NCBI GenBank assembly: GCA_964390795.1
Contig: CAYMLQ010000213.1
Coordinates: 1 to 10,137 of the forward strand
DNA length: 10,137 bases
Source of the DNA: CAYMLQ01 sp964390795
GTDB taxonomy: Bacteria; Verrucomicrobiota; Kiritimatiellia; RFP12; UBA1067
Reading direction: 5' to 3'
Part shown: piece by piece, positions 5,806 to 10,137 of the stretch
Layout: the number at the start of each line of letters is the position of its first letter
How positions within the stretch are numbered: position 1 is the first letter of the stretch
The notes under the pieces: generated by a model
What the model was told of the DNA's origin: nothing
What the model saw: only the letters and a program-made list of their open reading frames with translations
Database searches by the model: none
Made by a program: the position numbers and the translations under genes

Positions 5806-7734
5806 TCACGTCTTCACGCTGAACCGTCCGACCGTCTCGGCGTAGATCGACGGGAGACCCGTATCGAAGTGGGTGCCCTGCACCACAAGGCCCTTGACAC
5901 CCTCGGCTTGCCGCAACGCTTCGAGCGCGGAGGTGAGTTGCACTTCCTCCGTTCCGGCGGAGGCGGCCTGCTGCCGCAGGAGAGCGAAAATCCCTGGCCT
6001 CAGCGCGTAGATGCCGTTCACACAAAAGTGGGCTGTCTTGCCGTGCCGGTGGACAACCAGATAAGTCAGCGCGTCATCCTCGGTCGGCTTCTCCACGATG
6101 CTCTGAAGCTGCAACGTGTCCTCAGACACCCATTCGCCCGCCACCGTGCCGTAGTACTTGACCCGCGCCAGCGACTCTTCGTAAATGCCGACCACGCTCT
6201 GGCTGTCGCCAAAGGCTTGGAAACGGTCAACCACCTGCCACGCGACGCTCCGGGTTGCGGCGGACCGGAAAAGGTGGTCGCCCAGCAGCAGAAGGAATGC
6301 TTCATTTCCAACCCATTTCTCGGCCAGCAGCACGGCATGGCCGAACCCTTTGGCCTCGTGCTGCGGGATGAAGGTCAGGCGTTTGCCGATCTGCGTGATG
6401 CGCTCCACCTCCTGCCGCAGCGCGGGCGGCAGCTTGGCCACCGTCTCGGGACGCACCTCGCTCTGGAAGTAGGCGCGGAAACGGGGTTCGTCCTCTGGCT
6501 GAATCACCAGGGCGACCTCGTCGACCCCTGCCGAAAGCGCCTCTTCGACGATCACCTGGATGACCGGCTTCGCGACACCGTCGGGCGTGACGACCGGCAG
6601 AAACGTCTTAGGCACCGCCTTGGTGTAGGGGAACATCCGCGTGCCGAGTCCGGCCACAGGGATGACCGCTTTGCGGATGGAGGCGGGGCGCGTGATATCG
6701 AGTTCAAAACAGGGCAGCCCGTACTGACCTTTGAGGTAGGCCTCCAGTTCGCTGCGCGCCGCAGCGGACCGGCAGAGAAACTGCACGCAGCCGTCACCTT
6801 GCGAGCCAACACCCTTGCCGCCGTACACCCACGCCTGAAGCTGAGGATCAGACAGCACCGCGTGAAGCCTCGGGCTCTTTAACTCATCGCACACCGGCAT
6901 CAGGTGCCGGTCAAACACCGTTTGCGCCTCAGTCATCAGCGCGCCGAGCCCCGCCGCATCCCCCGCCTCGACGCAGGCGCGCGCGGCGGCGAGCAGCCTC
7001 TGGTTCTCTTCGCCCAGGCAGCGGTGAACGTCCGCGTCGCGCGGGCCCTTGGCAAACGGATAGGCCGCGTTCAGATCGGCGAGGATACGGACGGTGTCTT
7101 TCTTGCCGCACAGGTCTGCCACGAGCAGGCGGAAGTCGCAGCCAGGACGCAGGGGGATCACGCCGATCCGGTCGCCGTCAAAGCTCATCATCACCGGAAT
7201 CTGGCCGTACGCGCAACCCTGATCCATGCGCCCGCAGCGCGAAGGCGTGGCGATTTCTCCCTGATAGGCGGCTTCGATCTCGGCACGCGTGGTCAGACCG
7301 AGCTGATAGGCCTGATTGAAGGCGCGGGCGACCAACACGCAGAAAGCGGCGGAAGAGCTGAGCCCCTTCTTGACCGGCAGGGTGGTCCTGTAGTTGTCGA
7401 TCTCCAGACCGTCCACGCCGAAGAAGTCGAGCATATAGGCGGCCACACCGGCAGCATAGCTGAAGAAGCCTCCTGCGGCAGCCTCGCTCTGGAGCCGCGA
7501 AATCTCCATCGGCACACGGTAGGTCTCCGTCACCGTGCCGTCCGGCAGCGTCGAGCGCACCACCAGCTCGCCCGGCTGCCTGCGGCACCGCGCATACATC
7601 CCTTGGTTGGTGCCAGAGATGATCACCACGCCCGGAGCCAAGGCCGAGTTGGTGCGACGGTGACCGCCAGCCCAGTCGGAGTGCTCTCCGAAAAGACAGA
7701 CGCGGCCAGGAACAAAGAGTTCGAAGACGTTCAT
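5806..7734 (-). CDS. Bifunctional GHMP sugar kinase / GalU-like nucleotidyltransferase fusion
   Basis: A 642-residue protein with two complete domains. Residues 1-345 form a galactokinase-like GHMP kinase: GRVCLFGEHSDWAGG (10-24), the ATP motif LPVKKGLSSSAA (119-130), CGRMDQ with D171 matching the galactokinase catalytic Asp, and GGKGVGSQGDG (305-315). Residues 354-642 form a GalU-type uridylyltransferase: AGLGTRMFPYTKAVPKTFLPV (361-381), GFGHAVLLA, LLLLGDHLF, SIVEKP and a C-terminal DTGLPSIY. The protein should turn a free sugar into its 1-phosphate and then into a UDP-sugar in one chain. In the known fusion FKP (fucokinase/GDP-fucose pyrophosphorylase) the order is reversed. Substrate unknown: galactose, a hexuronate or a pentose are candidates. 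PKTFLP in place of PKEMLP hints at a specificity unlike the next gene. The frame is continuous, so this is not an artefact visible here. Start at ATG 7734; the ribosome binding site is poor, and a 7-codon frame overlaps it. Confidence 0.88.
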   Translation of the reverse strand: MNVFELFVPGRVCLFGEHSDWAGGHRRTNSALAPGVVIISGTNQGMYARCRRQPGELVVRSTLPDGTVTETYRVPMEISRLQSEAAAGGFFSYAAGVAAYMLDFFGVDGLEIDNYRTTLPVKKGLSSSAAFCVLVARAFNQAYQLGLTTRAEIEAAYQGEIATPSRCGRMDQGCAYGQIPVMMSFDGDRIGVIPLRPGCDFRLLVADLCGKKDTVRILADLNAAYPFAKGPRDADVHRCLGEENQRLLAAARACVEAGDAAGLGALMTEAQTVFDRHLMPVCDELKSPRLHAVLSDPQLQAWVYGGKGVGSQGDGCVQFLCRSAAARSELEAYLKGQYGLPCFELDITRPASIRKAVIPVAGLGTRMFPYTKAVPKTFLPVVTPDGVAKPVIQVIVEEALSAGVDEVALVIQPEDEPRFRAYFQSEVRPETVAKLPPALRQEVERITQIGKRLTFIPQHEAKGFGHAVLLAEKWVGNEAFLLLLGDHLFRSAATRSVAWQVVDRFQAFGDSQSVVGIYEESLARVKYYGTVAGEWVSEDTLQLQSIVEKPTEDDALTYLVVHRHGKTAHFCVNGIYALRPGIFALLRQQAASAGTEEVQLTSALEALRQAEGVKGLVVQGTHFDTGLPSIYAETVGRFSVKT

Positions 7735-7772
7735 GACAGCGTGGGCCCTTTCATTCGCGCTCCGCCTAGTGA

Positions 7773-9275
7773 CTACGGCCTATTGCTCTTCACCGCCGGC
7801 AGCCAGCCGGGCACACAGGATAAGGCCAGAACCCATACGATAAGAATCGAAGGGGCTCGGAAAGGCAGATCGCCAAGCGAGTGACAAAACGTCGCGCCGG
7901 TGCCGACCCACACCGCGATCAGCGGCGCAGGCACTCGACTCAGCCAGCCCGCCTCCTTTGCCGGCTCATCCTTTACGCCAGCCGCCAACCGCGCGAGGCT
8001 CAAGCGCCACGCCTGCCAGCACAGCGGAAACACCAAAAGCAGCACAGCGGCCAAAAGCAGCCCATAGCCGACAGCCCCCTGCTCCGCCAGAAATTGCAGC
8101 GAGTCGTTGTGTACATTGGCACCGCCCTCAATCTGTAACTTTTTGATGTCCTCGGGCGTGAGATACTGATGCATGTAGCGAGGGTAACCCCAGCCGCCGA
8201 CTCCAAAAACAGGGTGATCGCGGAACATTTCCTTCGCCACGCGCGCGTGGTAATAGCCGCTTCCGGTGACGCGCTCGATCACCGCGCTGGGCGTGATCGT
8301 CTGAAGCTCGCGCTTCAGACTTTCGAGCTTGAAGACGAGGAGGGACACGCCGATCGCGAGAATCAATGCACCCAACACGGAGATGAGCGTCACGCGCATA
8401 CCGACCGTCACACGTTTCCAGACATAGCTCACCATGTAGAGTGTCAATACGACGAACACCACCGTACTCAGCAGAATCGCGGCTCGCGACAGTGAAGCGA
8501 TCGCCCCCGCAAACATCAGCACGGTCGGAACCAACATCCGGTGGGTGTAAAGCCGCGCCGGACTCTCGTCGTCTCCGCCGCTCGAAAAGGAGACAGGCGC
8601 CTGCCCGGCCTCCTCTGTCACCTGATGGAACCACAAACCAAACGAAAGGGCAGCCGTCAGAGTGAAGAACGCCCCTGCAAAATTAGGATATCCGAAGGCC
8701 GAGAAGAAATAGCTCTTCATGGGGGTCAGCCACAACAGGCTGTCCGTTCCCGACAGAAGCTGTGCGAAGCCCACCAGCGCCAACGCCGCACCATTCCAAC
8801 AGATCCCTTCCAGCAGCATCCGCTTGCCTTTTTTCAACAACCCGTGTTTTGACGCGAGCGCGGCGAGCAGAACCGGCGGAAACCAAAGCAACAGCACCGC
8901 ATGTTGAGCCCAATTCACACAGTAAGGAAGCCACACGACGGAGGGCTTGGGAACAACCCACTGCTTGATCGCGTTGTCATAGGAGGGCGCGGCGGCAACG
9001 TTAAAGAGCGGAATGATCAGCAGCACCGTCAGCACCAGCGACACGTACAGCAGAGGATCACGAGCCAGCGCACGCCAGACGCGCCTGCGCGACTCGGCCA
9101 GCGTCTCCGTGGTCTTGGTTTGCGGAAACACCAGCAGCCACTCGAGAACAAGTAGCGTCAGCCAAGGAATGACCGGTAACAGCAGATCCGCCCGCGTCCC
9201 GCCGTGGATCCAACTAAACGCCATGACCAAAGCGAAAAGATGCACCAAAAGGACGTTTTTTACAAACCATTTCAT
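7773..9275 (-). CDS. O-antigen ligase / Wzy-type polymerase-like membrane protein
   Basis: Polytopic inner-membrane protein of 500 residues with about 11-12 hydrophobic segments, for instance near 6-24, 29-50, 74-93, 125-142, 155-175, 190-215, 248-272, 270-286, 294-315, 402-420, 449-466 and 474-492. A large hydrophilic loop (about 318-400) carries FRDHPVFGVGGWGYPR (351-366) and VHNDSLQFLAEQGAVGYG (388-405). The second block holds the H-N/S-x-x-L motif of the Wzy_C (O-antigen ligase/polymerase) family, and SLSRAA at 261-266 is also common there. It would join undecaprenyl-linked glycan to lipid A-core (WaaL) or polymerise repeat units (Wzy); primary sequence does not distinguish the two. It lies 30 bases after rfbD. 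The ATG at 9275 has only a weak GGAAC/GGA upstream. Confidence 0.85.
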   Translation of the reverse strand: MKWFVKNVLLVHLFALVMAFSWIHGGTRADLLLPVIPWLTLLVLEWLLVFPQTKTTETLAESRRRVWRALARDPLLYVSLVLTVLLIIPLFNVAAAPSYDNAIKQWVVPKPSVVWLPYCVNWAQHAVLLLWFPPVLLAALASKHGLLKKGKRMLLEGICWNGAALALVGFAQLLSGTDSLLWLTPMKSYFFSAFGYPNFAGAFFTLTAALSFGLWFHQVTEEAGQAPVSFSSGGDDESPARLYTHRMLVPTVLMFAGAIASLSRAAILLSTVVFVVLTLYMVSYVWKRVTVGMRVTLISVLGALILAIGVSLLVFKLESLKRELQTITPSAVIERVTGSGYYHARVAKEMFRDHPVFGVGGWGYPRYMHQYLTPEDIKKLQIEGGANVHNDSLQFLAEQGAVGYGLLLAAVLLLVFPLCWQAWRLSLARLAAGVKDEPAKEAGWLSRVPAPLIAVWVGTGATFCHSLGDLPFRAPSILIVWVLALSCVPGWLPAVKSNRP

Positions 9276-9305
9276 TTTTTGTTCCGTTCCAACGGCCCGT
9301 CATCC

Positions 9306-10137
9306 TCAAGCGCGCGATGGATGCGCGTGAAAATAGGCCTCCAACGCCTCTTTCCAGTGCGGCATGGGAGGAAATCCTGCAAGACGCAAGAGGCGTTTCT
9401 CCAGTCGTGAGTTTGCTGGCCGCGGCGCTGGCCGCGGAAACTCGGCTGTCGAGCAAGGCACCGCTTCTCGCGCAATCCCCGCCCGCGTAAAAATCTCCCG
9501 GGCGAATCCATACCACGTCGACTCGCCTTCGCACGAACCGTGGACAACCCCAGGGATCGGGTCAGCCAACAGCCGGCCGATCAAATCCGCCACCGCATCG
9601 GTCGACGTCGGGTTCCCGATCTGATCGTCCACGAGCTTGAGAGGCCCGCCCTCCTGCACGCCCAGCTTCAGCATCGTATGCAGAAAACTGGGCCCGTTCT
9701 CGCCGTACAGCCACGCAATCCTCACGATGGTGTGGTCCGGGCAGTGACGCCGCACCGCCTCCTCACCAGCCCATTTGCTGGCACCATAGACCGTCCGCGG
9801 CCCAGGCGCGTCAAATTCGTGATACGGCCGGTCCAGCGAGCCGTCGAACACGTAGTCGGTCGATACGGCAATCATGCGGGCACCGTGACGCGCAGCCGCA
9901 CAGGCGACGTTCGCGCTGCCCAGCGCGTTGATCCGGTACGCCTTGTCCGGCTCCGTCTCACAGGCATCCACCTGCGTCATGGCCGCACAGTGGATGATGA
10001 CTGCGGGACGAAAGGCCGCCACAGCCTGCTCCACGCACCGCCCAACGGCGATATCCACCTCGGGCAGGTCGGCGACGAACAGCTCATGCTGCCGGAGGCG
10101 GCGCTGCAGCGTCCGCCCCAACATGCCGTTCCCGCCT
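9306..10137 (-). CDS. rfbD: dTDP-4-dehydrorhamnose reductase, 5' end outside window
   Basis: NAD(P)H-dependent short-chain reductase that forms dTDP-L-rhamnose in the last step of the RmlABCD pathway; cytoplasmic. The frame is open to the window edge and reads GGNGMLGRTLQRRL, the Rossmann GxxGxLG motif that normally lies at residues 7-13, so only about seven or eight codons are missing. Counted from the ATG at 10124: CAAMTQVDACE (46-56), STDYVFDG (88-95), YGASK with the catalytic Tyr113 and Lys117, and VRIAWLYG further on, all typical of RfbD/RmlD. The internal ATG at 10124 should not be taken as the start because it splits the cofactor motif. The reductase precedes the O-antigen ligase-like gene by 30 bases. 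No other dTDP-rhamnose gene (rfbA, rfbB, rfbC) is inside the window; they may lie upstream. Confidence 0.94.
   Translation of the reverse strand, partial: GGNGMLGRTLQRRLRQHELFVADLPEVDIAVGRCVEQAVAAFRPAVIIHCAAMTQVDACETEPDKAYRINALGSANVACAAARHGARMIAVSTDYVFDGSLDRPYHEFDAPGPRTVYGASKWAGEEAVRRHCPDHTIVRIAWLYGENGPSFLHTMLKLGVQEGGPLKLVDDQIGNPTSTDAVADLIGRLLADPIPGVVHGSCEGESTWYGFAREIFTRAGIAREAVPCSTAEFPRPAPRPANSRLEKRLLRLAGFPPMPHWKEALEAYFHAHPSRA

Noticed and set aside
5668..6882. 404-codon plus-strand open frame
   Set aside because: Antisense to the kinase-NTase fusion and the GalU-like gene, with no motif of its own.
1..10137. CRISPR arrays, insertion sequences, tRNA genes or phage genes
   Set aside because: No regularly spaced repeats, transposase-like frames, or tRNA-like folds were seen. 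The window is almost fully occupied by glycan genes on one strand.

Overview
The window is a GC-rich bacterial chromosome segment from a polysaccharide (O-antigen-type) biosynthesis locus. All nine protein genes that I can support lie on the minus strand, packed closely or overlapping. Transcription therefore runs from high to low coordinates. The long plus-strand open frames are GC-rich shadows of these genes. The CDP-sugar and dTDP-rhamnose genes and a polytopic O-antigen ligase/polymerase-like protein suggest a Gram-negative-type cell surface. I cannot assign a genus. The presence of a plant-type glucuronokinase and a kinase-nucleotidyltransferase fusion is compatible with the Verrucomicrobia/Lentisphaerae/Planctomycetes group, but that is only a guess.

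Layout in transcription order. (1) 10137-9306: rfbD, dTDP-4-dehydrorhamnose reductase, missing only its first few codons. (2) 9275-7773: O-antigen ligase/polymerase-like membrane protein. (3) 7734-5806: a 642-residue fusion of a galactokinase-like GHMP sugar kinase with a GalU-like nucleotidyltransferase. (4) 5759-4950: a stand-alone GalU-like uridylyltransferase. (5) 4933-3902: a GHMP kinase closely resembling plant glucuronokinase. Then comes a 247-base gap with a perfect 15-bp hairpin over the kinase stop codon and a plausible promoter. (6) 3654-2806: a papain-family (C1) cysteine peptidase. (7-9) rfbF, rfbG and rfbH, overlapping by a few bases, the last cut by the window edge.

How the genes work together. 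rfbF, rfbG and rfbH make CDP-glucose, then CDP-4-keto-6-deoxyglucose, then the 3-deoxygenated intermediate, which is the route to 3,6-dideoxyhexoses (abequose, paratose, tyvelose, ascarylose). RfbH shows the His-for-Lys replacement and the exact C-X57-C-X1-C-X7-C iron-sulfur spacing of the E1 dehydrase. rfbD completes dTDP-rhamnose. The middle block carries two successive kinase + sugar-1-phosphate uridylyltransferase modules, one fused and one split. This looks like de novo activation of free sugars: sugar to sugar-1-P to UDP-sugar, probably glucuronate to UDP-glucuronate for the split pair. This double salvage module, and the peptidase embedded directly before rfbF, are the least ordinary parts of the window.
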